DNA from: Cladorhizidae sp. MBARI D1340-BT2
Lineage: Eukaryota; Porifera; Demospongiae; Poecilosclerida; Cladorhizidae
Assembly: GCA_028752905.1 (NCBI GenBank)
Contig: JAQNBH010000005.1
Location: 3,768,328 to 3,832,327, forward strand
Reading direction: 5' to 3'
DNA length: 64,000 bases
Positions within the stretch are counted from its first letter, which is position 1. Every line of letters starts with the position of its first letter. The notes beneath the pieces were generated by a model that saw only the letters and a program-made list of their open reading frames with translations, was not told the origin of the DNA and ran no database searches. This document shows positions 29,349 to 41,319 of the stretch, in pieces. A program made the position numbers and the translations under genes.

Positions 29349-31711
29349 CCCAATGTTTTGTGAAATAGGCTGCCTTGATGGTGGAGCTACCATGCATGCA
29401 CAACACAGTGAGACTAGCACACAGCATACCATATGCTGCCTTGATGGTGGAGCTACCATGCATGCGCAAGACAGGGAGACTAGCACACAGCGTACCATAT
29501 GCTGCCTTGATGGTGGAGCTACCATGCATGCACAAGACACAGCATATCATATTATGGATGCCTTACAAAGACAGTTTGTAATGACAGCAAGGGGGACACT
29601 TAACTTGTTGTGTGCTAAACATTAAGAGAGGCTAAGAACAAGCATTTTTGATATAACGTACCTATAAGGATTGTGCATGCAATTTCATCACTTATCTACA
29701 GATATTATATCTCACAGACAGTTAACAAAAGTGTGTAGACTCACTCTCTGACAGTCCTGCTGGAGGTCAGCAGAGGCGATTCTGAAGGCACTGGGATATT
29801 CTGAACCTGGTATTGCACATGTCTATATAGGAGGGAAAAGCACACCCACATGCATAACTTTAGTCATCATCAACATTATCAGCACCATCACCACCTTTAT
29901 TATCAACCATAGTAAGTTGTCAAACAGCACAGAATATATGTATATATATATATATATTATATATATATATATTATATATATCATACATATTTTATTTGGG
30001 GAGCTGGGGAGGGGAGGGGAGGGAATTGTTGAGATTTCAGGCACTACTGTAATCCCACAGATCACAGATATCCTACACCCAAGAAGTAGCATGTACTGGC
30101 TAGTTAACAGTAGATGGGGAAAGTTGGTTTTAGCCAGGCGACACTACAAGCAGAAATCTGTACTGTTGTACCTTATGAATGAGTGTAGAGATCTGTGGTT
30201 ACAATCCTGTACAAGCTACTTACACCAGGGAGGTCCAAAAGAGCCATGGCCATCCAGAGTTAAAAGTTGTTGTTCCCCTTCCCCACCTAATCCTACCCTA
30301 TATCTCTAACCCTAGCCAGTATTATGTGAGTAAGAAAAGTTTGGCATCTACAGATGATCCTAGGATTTCCCAAGACCATCCATACAGTCATATGTAATGA
30401 GTTACTGAATGTACAGCTGAGTTAGTGGAACCTACTCTAGCTCAGACAGCCATGGTCATCTTTGGGTAATGGAGTTTCATAAAGTACTAGACTTATACAC
30501 AAATTATCATCTCCTACCAGTATTTAAGTGGAACATGAACTCACTTGAAGGATGGTGATACCTAATAAGAGAGAGAGTACACATAAACTTCAGTCTTGCA
30601 AAGTAACAATTTGTAATAATGCACATCCCGTCATAGTGTACCTGTGTGCGCTGCTCTTCACCCTCGTCCTCCTCCCCTTCCTGACTGTCGTCACCAGCTG
30701 TCTTAAACTTTACCTGATACCTGCACACAACAACCAATCACACAGCATCATGTATGTCACATGACATAATCGCACACATCATGATCCCACATGTAGGTAT
30801 ATTCATGTAGGTATATTGAACCTAACAAGAGTTACATCAATATACTTAGTAACATTTACTGACATTACTGCACAGCTGTGAAGCAATTTAGCTATCAAGA
30901 AACACTTACAGCCACTATTCACGCAGTGTCTAACTATCCCACTTCACAAGTCAGTGGTACTGAGAATACCTGTGAAGGTGAAATTAAAAAATCTACAACA
31001 TAAGGATGATAATTTTAAGATTCTTTGCAGACAAATGATGAAAGACAAATGATGAAAGCTGTTAAATGTCCCGAGTCAACACCAATTTGGATGATCAGGG
31101 ACTAATAAGCGAGGGAAAAAATTGGTACAGATCAAGGTGTAGTGTGAACATGCAGTAGAAGCTGAAAGTGCAAGATTATCATCGGAACATAGTTGGTTAC
31201 TAGGAACACAGATTCCAGTGGAAGATGGTGACCTTGGTCTGAAAGCACATCCACGAATAAGGCAAACTCTAAACTATTTTATTGTCTTGCCGAGCCAAGT
31301 GGTATCCCTAGTGTGAACTCCATCTTTTTACTACTGTTATTTCTAACTTACACCACAAACATCGTTACATGATGACAAAAGTATGTCAAAACCCGTTATG
31401 CAACAACAAAATATATTGTTGCAGATAATTTAATTTTGGCATCTGTCTACTAACTTACACAAGGTCACCGTCAGAGAGTTCTTCTTCAGAAGCAGCTGAA
31501 GCCAGCAGCTGCTGCAGTTCTTCCTTACTGCTGGTGTGGGTAAGACTCCCCATCCCTCCCACAGGGTTCTTCTGTACATCTACCCAAGACTCTAGAATAA
31601 CATGGTGGATTATTGTACTTCTGAAATACACTAAGGCCAGTCATGCAGCCTTCCTTTGGCCGAAGGATTAATCTTACCTTGCATTGTCTCATCCCCAACT
31701 TCAGCTGCCAT
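29349..31711 (-). CDS. 5' exons of an unidentified gene with acidic N-terminal region
   Basis: Five minus-strand segments join in phase at GT-AG sites: 31711-31678 (ATG at 31711), 31591-31459 (donor GTAAGT), 30720-30642, 29806-29745 (donor GTGAGT) and a possible 21-base micro-exon 29369-29349 (donor GTAAGA). The first residues are MAAEVGDETMQ. Next come SWVDVQKNPVGGMGSLTH, SKEELQQLLASAASEEELS, an acidic run (DDSQEGEEDEGEEQ), then VQNIPVPSESPLLTSS and, across the micro-exon junction, VRDLFHKTL. I recognise no family. The region looks disordered and acidic, with one short predicted helix (EELQQLL). In-frame junctions over four introns make chance unlikely, but the micro-exon and everything downstream are uncertain. 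Confidence 0.55.
29371..29547. repeat. 66-bp tandem repeat, 2.7 copies
   Basis: The unit starts TGCCTTGATGGTGGAGCTAC and includes GAGACTAGCACACAGC. It lies within an intron of the unidentified minus-strand gene, immediately upstream of the possible micro-exon. Its TGCC edge supplies that micro-exon's acceptor. Confidence 0.9.
29936..29992. repeat. TA-rich microsatellite
   Basis: Interrupted (TA)n within an intron of the minus-strand gene. The flanking peptide-like frames are low complexity. Confidence 0.85.
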
Positions 31712-31944
31712 GCTTCTGCTGGCGGGTTGCGGTCAGTCACCTTACCTGTAGTTGGTTGAGTCCCACGGGACAGAATTAAACAACTCCAGAAACGAAGAGC
31801 GGTCAAGGAGACAAAAGGAAAAGCAACTCAAAATGAGGAGCACCTGAGAGCACCAAGAAAGAGGGAGGGACCAAAGGGTCAGGTCGTCACGCTATGGTCC
31901 AGCAAATTTTTTTTAATAAGCGCACAGTGCACCGCTCAATTCCG

Positions 31945-31953
31945 AAATGGCGG
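31945..31953. promoter_or_regulatory. YY1-like AAATGGCGG motif upstream of the minus-strand gene
   Basis: AAATGGCGG matches the core of YY1 sites often found near metazoan promoters. It lies 234 bases upstream of the proposed ATG at 31711, in a locally GC-richer patch (about 31860-32040). The motif is seen; its function is inferred. Confidence 0.35.
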
Positions 31954-32284
31954 ACACGGGGCGAGTGGGAAGAAGAAGCTCAGGGAGAATGCTTTGCGGC
32001 GGTCAAACGTCATTGCTAATGTTCTCGGGGGCTAAAGCTGTATAAGTGACATTTCTAATGTGTCTCAAATATAGAAGGCGAGACTAAATAAAAGTCACAC
32101 AAATGTCTTAAAAAAACGTAGTGCTCTCCAAGGTTTTTCCAATTGTGTGCAAAAGTTATTAATGGGTTCTGAGGGGTAGGTAAGTGAATGACATTCATCC
32201 CTCTCTAGATCTAGGGTTCATACCTGTTTTGTGGTAGCTCAAGTACCTTGTTACAAGATAAACTCCAACTGTAAGGGGTATATA

Positions 32285-32885
32285 GATATGTTCCATCCAA
32301 TCTACGAATTCATAGATTGGATGCCAATCTATAGATTGTGCTGCACAATCTATGAATGCCTTGCCTGCCAATCAATACACTTCAAAATATGGTAGCATAA
32401 TATTAACACCCTTTCAAGTTTGCAACAGATTCATACATATCGACCAGATTATTGACTAGTTATACTGAGCGAGTGTTCAAGCCAAATATCCAAACCCACC
32501 CACACAATATGGGATAGTCGACAAGAATTTACAAAGCCCGCGCTACTTCCCACGAAAAGAGAAGAAGGCTGTGTGTGAGGCAAGTTTCTCAGTTGTGCGA
32601 GTGTTCGTGGTATTACAAACTGCATTATTATTATTTTGACAGAGCAATATTCTTCAAATATCTTTTTTTGCTCTAGCTATATACCACTTGCCATGTCACT
32701 TAGTTCTTTATCTGCCAAGTCCATGTGGAGTGTCACTTTTTTCTACATCATTACACTCAGTTGCAATCATCACTTTCTCTTGCAAAGGGTGTTAATATGC
32801 TACCATGTTTTGAAGTGTATTGATTGGCAGGCAAGATGGGCATTCATAGATTGTGCAGATTCATAGATGGGATGGAACATATACC
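32285..32885. mobile_element. Foldback (MITE-like) element with about 130-bp inverted arms
   Basis: The left arm (about 32288-32430) starts TGTTCCATCCAATCTACGAA and includes GGCAGGCAAG's complement and AACACCCTTTC. The right arm (about 32775-32883) is its inverse and ends GGGATGGAACA. The ~350-bp loop has no supported gene. The flanks on both sides read as parts of one interrupted sequence related to 33.05-33.24 kb, so this is an insertion. Confidence 0.78.
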
Positions 32886-33041
32886 TTTTTCTAATGTGCT
32901 AACTGATCCAGATCACCCTCTTCAAAATCACTGAAATCAATGAGTTTGGAATATTATTTTATAGAGCAAAGTAAAGGCCTTTGAATGGTGTGGAAAATTA
33001 AAAATTGAGATGTTTGTAAAAAAAAAAGGTCAGTTTTTACA

Positions 33042-33290
33042 TTAAAAAGCTCTTCTTTGCTCTATAAAATAATCTCTAATGTAATCAAAACACAGGAATA
33101 CTCCTAAACTATGAAGAGTAGCTTCTTCAGAGTCATAGCGGTATATAACACCACTTACAGGCACCATTTCAGTTAGAGTTATATTTTTAATGTCACAAGG
33201 TACTTGAACTACCCACAAAACAAGATTGAGCTCTATTGATGTTCTGATCTTGGAGAGAGTTTCGCAGAGAATCAATTCAAATGCCCCCAA
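33042..33290 (-). CDS. Small open frame of unknown function
   Basis: An 82-codon frame of normal composition (starts MGAFELILCETLSKIRTS, includes LWVVQVPCDIKN and FDYIRDYFIEQ). A decayed inverted copy of its middle lies at about 32222-32278 on the + strand (GTTTTGTGGTAGCTCAAGTA), and the end matches near 32951 (TTATTTTATAGAGCAAAG). It could be an exon, a domesticated gene fragment or part of an old inverted-repeat element. I recognise no family. Confidence 0.3.
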   Translation of the reverse strand: MGAFELILCETLSKIRTSIELNLVLWVVQVPCDIKNITLTEMVPVSGVIYRYDSEEATLHSLGVFLCFDYIRDYFIEQRRAF

Positions 33291-34151
33291 CTATTTGGCC
33301 ATTTATTCCCCCAATGATGTATCTACTGCCTCATTATATATATATTATCACTTTGAAAGCTCATAAAAATTTACTAACAAAATTATATATACCCACAGCT
33401 TGTATGAAAAAGGTTACAGGTCTTAGAAAACACGTGTTTGACCTATAGTCTCCCCTTTTAGGCAATATCATACCTCCATAGCGCATGCTGATGAATTGAG
33501 GAGCTATGTCAGAATGAAACTACATGTATCATCTTTTCCTGTCAGCTATTAGCATTCTCACTTGCCTGTGCTGCCAATTTTCTTTGCCCCAGCTTGGAAT
33601 TTTCTGCCATTTTCTCAATCTTTCTTTTCACTGTGACAACCATTCCGGGTTTACATGACCTGTGCATATTTTTTTATGGGTTATATGCAAGACATTTATT
33701 TAAACAAAAAATGTGTATTGGATGACTTGTTTAAACAGAAACGAAACAAGAGTTTACCAATGTAGACCACAAATATTTATGGGACGCTTTATATATTATA
33801 ATTAAGGAACCCCAATTATAATTTAAAAAGCAGTACTATAGATATATTTGTAGTCGAAACTGTTAAATTCTTGTTTCATTTGGTCGATCCAATATAACAT
33901 TTTTGGTCTTGTTTGTATTATTTTTAGCTGACCAGCCACTTATAAGAAGTTACTCAGCATAACACTAAACATTGTTTACCATGTTTATTACCAAACTAGT
34001 TCAGGTGTGTCTTATTCATATACAGACAAGTATTTATATTCCTGTTATTGAAGATCTAACCATTAATTTTATTGACCGATTTTTGGGTGTTTTGCTGGAA
34101 AGAGAAACAGTTTGGAGTCTTCTGATTAAAACAAAAAATTAAGGGAAAAAA
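33291..34151. other. No gene seen; MITE fragment
   Basis: AT-rich. A half copy of the GTAGACCAC-type MITE lies near 33737-33790 (GAAACAAGAGTTTACCAATG). Nothing else is recognisable. Confidence 0.5.
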
Positions 34152-34287
34152 TTACCAATGTAGACAACAAACAGTTACATCATCCTTATCTATAATGAAC
34201 TCCAAAGATTTAAAAAAAATGCATTATTATTATAATTATAAAAGGGTCCTGTGTGGGTTTGTTGTCTACATTGGTAAATTCATGTCG
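34152..34287. mobile_element. Palindromic MITE, GTAGAC type
   Basis: TTACCAATGTAGACAACAAA on the left is mirrored by TTTGTTGTCTACATTGGTAA on the right, with a loop of about 90 bp. Related arms occur at 33.74, 48.82, 58.15 and 62.76 kb. Confidence 0.75.
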
Positions 34288-34329
34288 CATTTATTTTTGT
34301 GGCCAATTTCTTTTTTTCTTTCTACGTGT

Positions 34330-34830
34330 CCTTAGCTGCAAGAAGAGTAAGGGATACAACTAGTGCCCACTACCGCCACTCGGCCATCAATGACATCTTG
34401 TACCATGACTTAGCATCTGTACATGTATCCCCTCCAGGTTGCAATCATCAGGTCTGGATCAGTCAGATGGGAAAAGGTCAGATGGTGCTACCATGTTTCC
34501 ATGGAAGAAAAACAGACCATTGTAGGATGCTATTTGCCCAGGCACCTTGGCACCTTCCTATCGTGGTAGACCTACTAGTGAGATCGGTGCAGTTGCTGCT
34601 AGGGCTAAGGAGAGAAATGAAGTTGAGTATGGATTCCTGGACCACTTGTTCACACCACAAGAGCTGAGACCTTGGGTATTGAGGGTGAAATCCATGATTT
34701 TTCTGAAGGAACTGGGTCAGCTAATCAGGAAAAATATGAGAGAGATGAAAGCCCAGGCTTACCTACCACAATGCCTGTCTGTGGCCATACAGAGAGGGAA
34801 CACTATACCTGTTGTTGGATCAGTTCCTGT
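34330..34830 (+). pseudogene. Relic of a retroelement-associated ORF
   Basis: The pieces read HSAINDILYHDLAS, then after a frameshift near 34430 GLDQSDGKRSDGATMFPWKK, a stop in place of the usual tryptophan at about 34513, then TLAPSYRG, EYGFLDHLFTPQELRPW and AIQRGNTIPVVGS. This order (HSxIND, DGKRPDG, PWKxGRPLVWD, LAPS, AIQRGN) is a common repeat-encoded ORF in sponge and cnidarian genomes, usually attached to reverse transcriptases. At least one frameshift and one stop make it dead. Confidence 0.7.
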
Positions 34831-35639
34831 CATTTTTTGGTGCAATAGTTTTGTTTTTTTACAGTTAATTACTTTATTAATCACCTCTTTTGTCTCTTTT
34901 TTGTTGTTGTTTTGATTGTCAAGCTTAATTGTATAATATAACAACAGAACTAAACTAAACAAGCGTAGATGTTTATTTAATTTATTTTTTCCCATTCATA
35001 TATATATATATAACAACAATGTTCCAGCTAATTACTAATTACTTAACAAAAAAGTAAACATACACTCCGCTTAACAACAACAAAAAAACCACCCCAAAAA
35101 ACAAACTAAAACAAACATATACACAGTTCCAAAAAAAAAAAATCCATCCCTCTAGGGCCTCCCACTCGACGTGTTTATTAACAGATTTATATCATAAATG
35201 TGTTTATGATGTTAACAATCTTGACCAATTTCCATGTTTTGCTGACTACAGAGTGCTGTATTGGTCAGTTTGGAATCTTCTGAGTTATGATGAAAGGACA
35301 TGACATGTGCAAGAGAAAAGTAGATACATAGATACACATACCATGACAAAAATGTTGTATACATGAAATAGCATGGGTTCCTAGTGAAATAGGTATATAT
35401 ACAGTTACACAAAACTTTACAACAAACCTATCTCATGGCATACAATAAGATGGAGTGAAGAAGGAAAAACACATTTAAGGTAGTTCTGCACCTTTATCAA
35501 TTATTTATACATTCAGAATCAAAATTCCATGCTTCGTCTTCTCTCTTACCAACGTGATTTGTGCATGCTTATTAGAGTTATTATATTTCTGCAGAAGGAG
35601 GAGTAGGTGAGCGTGGCAGGGTATGAGTGGTACTGCAGG
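34831..35639. other. No gene seen
   Basis: AT-rich sequence with poly-A-like runs near 35085-35140 and short frames only. Confidence 0.5.
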
Positions 35640-37745
35640 AATAGAGCAGGTGAGTGGAGGTGTGGCAACGAGAGTTTGGAATCTAGGGTGAGGAAATAAA
35701 GAGAAAGGTTGCTGTGGGTGGAGTTGAGCAGAGCAGGGAGAAGGAAAACTATGGTAGGGATAGTGTATGTGAACCCAGAAGGAGTGAGAGAGATGGAGGA
35801 ATTGTTTGAGGTATTGCAGGAGGATGTGGTGAAGTATGAAGAGAAAGGTTTCAACATTGTTATGATGGGGGACTTCAATGCAAAGATTGGATTAGGGGCG
35901 GAGGATGCGGAGATGTTAATTGGTGTCAAGAAGAAATGTAGGGAAGCAAGGAAGAGAGGGGAGGCGGAGGCTACATTGAGACAACTATGGATGACTATAG
36001 AGAAGCAAGAAAGGAAGTGAAAAAGAGTATTAGGAAAGTGAAGAAGGAATTGAGGAAGAGAACTCTAAAGAAGATTAGTGAGCAGGGTGGGACAGGTTGT
36101 AAGCTCTGCTTTGGAATAATTTGAGAGCAAAGAGGAAGGAGAGAAGGATAAAAGGAGTGAAAGATGATGAGGGGGATGAAGATGAAGACGAGGTGCTGGA
36201 GGTGGTGGCAAAAATACGGGGAAGAGCTGGGAAGGAAAAAGAGGCTACCATAGTACCAGAAGCAGAGATAGGAGATGTGGGTGGGATGGGTTGGGTATGT
36301 GTGGAAGTAAGTTGGGATGAGTGGCAGAGGTATTGAAGTGTTTGAAGAGAGGAAAGGCACCAGGCCCTAAATGAGATGCTGATGTATGTAGGTAGAAGGT
36401 TGGTGGAGGTGATGGTGCAGGTGATGCATGTGGTGATGAAGAGCGAGTGCTGCCCAGTGGACTGGAAGAGGAGTTTACTAGTACCTCTCTACAAGGATGG
36501 CGACAAGGGAATTATAGGGGGATTTCATTAGTTTATAGTGTGGCAAAGGTGTTTGTGAGTGTTTGCAAGGAGGTTGGAAGGGTTTGCTGAGGATACAATT
36601 TTGACAGAAGTGCAGGGACGGTTTAGGAGTCAGAACAGATCTTTGACCAGTGGTTGGTGTTAAGAGGTGTTTGTGAAGTGAGGAAATGGGAGAAGAATTC
36701 ATGTCTGGCCTTCATGGACATAAGCAAGGCATATGACAGTGTGTAGAGGGAGGGACCGTCACACAAATTGAGGCAGTATGGAGTAGAGGAGAAACTTGTG
36801 TGGACATGTGTAGTGTATAGTGGGGTGGAGACGACAGTGATATTGAACGAATGGAGGTCAAGGTGGTTTTCTGTGGAGAATGGACTTTGCTCCACTACTT
36901 TTTAATATTTATTTGATGGGAATGGCAGAGGAGTTGGAGAGAGCTGAGCTAGGAGTCAAGGTGAAGGGTGTTGCTGTGGGGCACTTGCAGATGATGTGTG
37001 GGCATGCAGATGATGTTCTTTTGGCGGACTCGGGGGTGGAACTGCAAGCTAAGTTGGATGTACAGGCATATGTGTTAAGGTGGAAGATGAAGTTTAATAG
37101 TAAGAAGAACAAGGTCATGGTAGTAGGGAAGAGGGAAACAGGAGTGAGTTGGATGATTGATGAAGGGATATTGGAGAATTCAAGTACTTGGTAGTATGGT
37201 TTGATATGAGTTAAACAGTGAGGTTGAGTCAGTACGTAAGTGGAAGTGGAAAATGAAGGTGAGAAATGAGAAGGACTGGGAGGAGGAAGTAAACAGTAGC
37301 TGAAGTTGTATAAATTGGCAAAGAATGGTGCAGGGGTGGAGAGATATGTGAGGTCTATGCATGGTCAGGAAGGTGTGCAGTTGCAATTTAGACTGACATG
37401 TCAGTGGGTTGTTAGAGGATAAGAAGAGATTTGGAATAATTAGGGATGAGAGATGTATCATGTGTGATAGTGGAGCAGGGGAAGATGGGGACATTTCTTG
37501 GTGATGTGCAGGGAATTTGAGAGGGATCAGCTGGTATACTGGTGGATGAGGTGCACAGAATTGTAGGGTCAGGACAGTGGCTGGATGAATATGGAAGAGT
37601 GGGTGAGGATAGAAAGGTGGCATTGCTTTTGGGGAAAGTTGTGGGGGGGAGTATGTGATGCAGTGATGGAGGAGGTGGGCGAGTGTGCCATGAATTGGGC
37701 GGGAAAGTGGTGGCAGAGGAGAAAGGAACTGATGGCAAGGTGATG
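35640..37745 (+). pseudogene. Non-LTR retrotransposon (LINE) relic, endonuclease and reverse transcriptase
   Basis: Endonuclease end: VGIVYVNPEG and the catalytic-type MGDFNAKIG at about 35865. Reverse transcriptase: VPLYKDGDKGNYRGISL near 36482, FMDISKAYDSV near 36712, LLFNIYLMGMAEEL near 36898 and the polymerase box HADDVLLADSG near 37005 (usual F/Y-ADD changed to H-ADD). Many stops and frameshifts break it. A full element would copy its own RNA into DNA at a nicked target. Clade not certain. A 5'-truncated second copy is at 41320-41700. Confidence 0.8.
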
Positions 37746-37951
37746 AATGATTTTGATCCCTCCCCTCCCTCCTACAGCTGGACGCTCTTAGTATAATATA
37801 GACTTTTATTAGTTTAGTTATTTTTCTTTAGTGTCACACTGCACATTTATGTGTAGTGGCCACAGGCCTAACAACATCAAGCAAAATTAAAAGACATGCT
37901 TGATACTACAAGCATGTCTTTTTAATTATTTGTTAGATGATTGTTGAAGAA

Positions 37952-38161
37952 GTCTTCCCCTACTTGAGTGTAACCAGGGTGCGTATGCACTAGTCTTCCC
38001 CTACTTGAGTGTAACCAGGGTGCGTATGCACTAGTCTTCCCCTACTTGAGTGTAACCAGGGTGCGTATGCTGCACTAGTCTTCCCCTACTTGAGTGTAAC
38101 CAGGGTGCGTATGCACTAGTCTTCCCCTACTTGAGTGTAACCAGGGTGCATATGCACTAGT
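37952..38161. repeat. 41-bp tandem repeat, 5 copies
   Basis: The unit is GTCTTCCCCTACTTGAGTGT followed by AACCAGGGTGCGTATGCACTA. One copy has a TGC insertion near 38070. It lies 200 bp past the end of the LINE relic. Confidence 0.93.
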
Positions 38162-40349
38162 CTGAGTCAGAATTGTGGCCATGGAAGGCAGTGATAGTAA
38201 AGCGGGTAAAAAATATTTTTTACCACATCCTATTCGCATGCTGGATGCATGTGCCAGGGTGTGGTTTATATTAATAATAATAATAAGAAGAAAATATCCG
38301 ATTTTTTTTCCGGTAAAAATACATATTGGATTACTACATTGAAATGAAATAATAAAAGCAAGAATTTCCATGCAAACATTTACGGGACCCTTTACCAATA
38401 TAATGAAGCACAGATTATTAAGATCAGTATTCTACTTGGTCTCCATTATGTTAATAGGTAAAGGTCCTGAAAATGGTAGTCTTTTTGTTGTTGTTTTGAT
38501 TAGTCAATTGCCTTGCTTCTATTTTTATTTTTTTAATAGTCAAGCCAACACCAATAGTTCAGTAGAGAGAGAAACACCAGAGCTAACCAATCAGGAGGTT
38601 CCATTTTTATGGCTGAAATTGACACACATTTCTATAGACTGCCTGTTTTTGTTAGAGGATCTGTCTGCATTGTTTGGTAAAGTACAGTGATAATGATATT
38701 TCTACACCAGCATTAGGGGATAGTGAAGTTAGGTATTTGAGATCGTGATAACCTCAAGAGAGATCGAGATTCTAAAAGCCTGCAAGGAATTCTATCAATT
38801 GACTATCTGAACCCATCACCTCAAGAAACTCTGTCTTTTCTAAATAGAAAACCCAGATGGAGCTATTTCATTGTCAAAGATCAGTAGAGAGCCAAGTTTC
38901 AGAGGAACAGTAAATAGAGTCATTAAATGCAATACGAGTATTCAGTGCACATTACATCTAGAGAATGACCTAATGAAGCTGATGGATTTGTGGGATCCCT
39001 GTATAGGATCTACATGTCTCATATGGGCGACTCGGGAGGTAATTATGGACTGCATTCACGAGAGGACAGGACTATGACTGTCTCTGAGATGCCTATAGTC
39101 TTGACTCTTTCAGAATAAACAGTGACATAGCTTTGTTTTCACAAATTGATATACTGTATATGTGTTATCAGGCAATTGGATGTTGTCATCTTTAGAGGCA
39201 GTATTTCTCTTTGCTGGTTTAAACACATTTCCTTCTCATGCAGACTTTTTCCTACATAAATGATGAATTTTTTATCCACATTCGATTGATAAATCTCCAC
39301 CTTTCTTTCATCAGAACAGATTGTCCAAAACATTCCTCCTTGGACAAGTCTGGTTTGAAGGAGAGGGGGTGATAGGAGTGATTTCTACATTTATCACTGG
39401 ACCTGAAGAAGGTAACAAATACTGTATTGGTATTTAGCTCTGCCAATCAAACATTCCACTTTCCCAGGAAAAAAGGATTCTTGATGGATTCTGGGGAACA
39501 GCAATGGCAGAGACAATCTTCTCTTCATCTTTGACAACAGATTTCCCTCTACCAGAAGGACACAACTCAATACCATGGAATATCAGATTAAATTTTCTAT
39601 AGGCAGTTGATCCAGAGACAACAACATTGGGTAAACCCGCACCAGAAATTGTAGGGACAGGACTGGCAACAGAAGTGTATGAACTGAAGACAACAGTTAC
39701 GTAGTCCAAGGGTTTTAGCTGATTAGATTTGTATTCTGTTTCCATCAGCATCAGCATCCAAATGCTGAGCTTTGACTTCAGTATCAGCAAGTAACTGTTG
39801 AACGGTACTTTGTAGATAAGTTAATTGATCTTTAAGGAGGCCAGGCTGGATTGAGTAGAGAAGAGATGAAGATGACTGAGTAGTAACAGCCCTAGCTGCC
39901 TTTGAAAGACCAGCATACTGTTTGTGCAACCATGAGTTAGATGACCCTTCACAGGGAGTAGCTGGGATATTTTTCATTGCATCCTCCACTAGATAGAGGC
40001 AATGGGGCAATCAAATTCAGTTCAGACATTAGATCTTTGCTTGAGGGTCTAGTAATTAAAGAAGCAACAATGGTGAATTTGGACTTGGCCACTATGAAGC
40101 ATTTTGGGGGGATGGCAGTGACAAGAGATGTACTTCTTTTGCTTCTAGCTAAAAGGAGAAGGAATGTACAACTAGTTTTTTAAGCCAGTTACTGAAGGAG
40201 CACAGATTGCTAGATGGATCAATGAACTACCTGTATGTAATCAAAATGTTGCAAGTAGTTAGTAGTAATGCACTAAGCTAAGAACATTTGTGACAGGAAC
40301 AAAATGTGCAGGTATTGTGGACATCAAAATGACATCAGATTGTTGATTT
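38162..40349. other. No gene recognised; old repeat DNA
   Basis: Around 38350-38470 is a hairpin-like pair (TTTACGGGACCCTTTACCAA and GGTAAAGGTCCTGAAA) of the dispersed MITE family. Minus frames at 39434-39790 and 39723-40010 (for example EDAMKNIPATPCEG, LKDQLTYLQSTVQQLL) have coding-like composition and could be remnants of a retroelement gag-like ORF, but I cannot name a family. Confidence 0.4.
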
Positions 40350-41130
40350 GAATGAATGTGGATGGAGCGAAATCCAAGGCTAGTACACTATTCCATAGTC
40401 AATCTATCTTATTGAATTAGAAATGTCATGAATTGTATGTTCTGGTGTGTTTGTAGACCATTTCCCCCTTCACTGATGCTTGTTTTGTTTGAGCAGAAAT
40501 TGAACAAGATAAGAAAGATTCTGTGATTGTTTAATGACCAACGAAAGTCTTGAATCTCCAGCCAATGGACTGGTCTGGTTTTGTCTTCTCCTTGCCAGAC
40601 CCTAAGCAGTAGCTCTGTATTGAACTGTATTGAACTGTATTGAACTCTTCTATGTGTGAGGATGCCTCTAATCAGTCTGACCCCACAGTTGAGAACAGTA
40701 GATGAAAAATTGCTCTGCACTACCATGTAATCAAGGTTAAGCTTTAGTCGAAGTGATGAAGATGTAATATTTCTTTGTGTTAGCTGCATGGAGTCATACA
40801 CTTTGGATGGAGCATAATTTGTTGCAATGTTCAGACCATGAAAGACTGCCATAGGATTCCAAGGTCAGTACAACTCTCTTTCTTTGTAAGTTCCAGATCG
40901 TCTACAAAGAAGGAGTGACTATAACTATCCTGGTAAAGTTATCATGAATGACATTTTGTGGTGCTCAACTGCAGTTCCTACCTTGTCCATCTGCCATTGA
41001 ACTGGTTCAGGTCCTGCTGAAGGTGTGTACTGTCATTGGGATCACTTAATTAGAACTTCATTATTGTCTGGAAAGATAGACATGGAGGAGTTTGAGTCTG
41101 GTTGACCATCATTGATATAAATGATGAAGA
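40350..41130 (-). pseudogene. CR1/Jockey-type LINE relic, reverse transcriptase C-terminal half
   Basis: On the minus strand, INDGQPDSNSSMSIF is followed by a decayed polymerase box, then STHLQQDLNQFN and a block around LQLSTTKCH, as in CR1-like elements where FADDTK, LQxDLxxL and FNxxKC follow each other. Further along, across several frameshifts, SWSEH and YCSQLWGQ match the region after the RT. It has many stops. The sequence near 40612-40640 has a small TGTATTGAACTG triplication. Confidence 0.6.
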
Positions 41131-41319
41131 GTCTATATAGCAGGTATTAGTTCCGAGTATGAATTCTCAATCTGCATGAAGTGCTGCCTGTGTAACCCTG
41201 AAATTATCTTCGCACTTTGCCAGAGTAAATTGTAATACACCATAAATTCAGTTATTTTGTGTTGTAGTATATTTTATATGAATTAGGTTGCGAGAAGTTC
41301 CAAGAATACTTTAATCGTC

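Noticed and set aside
35995..37738. Ser/Pro/Leu-rich minus frames of up to 147 codons
   Set aside because: They are the antisense of the purine-rich LINE relic, whose + strand carries the recognisable endonuclease and RT motifs.
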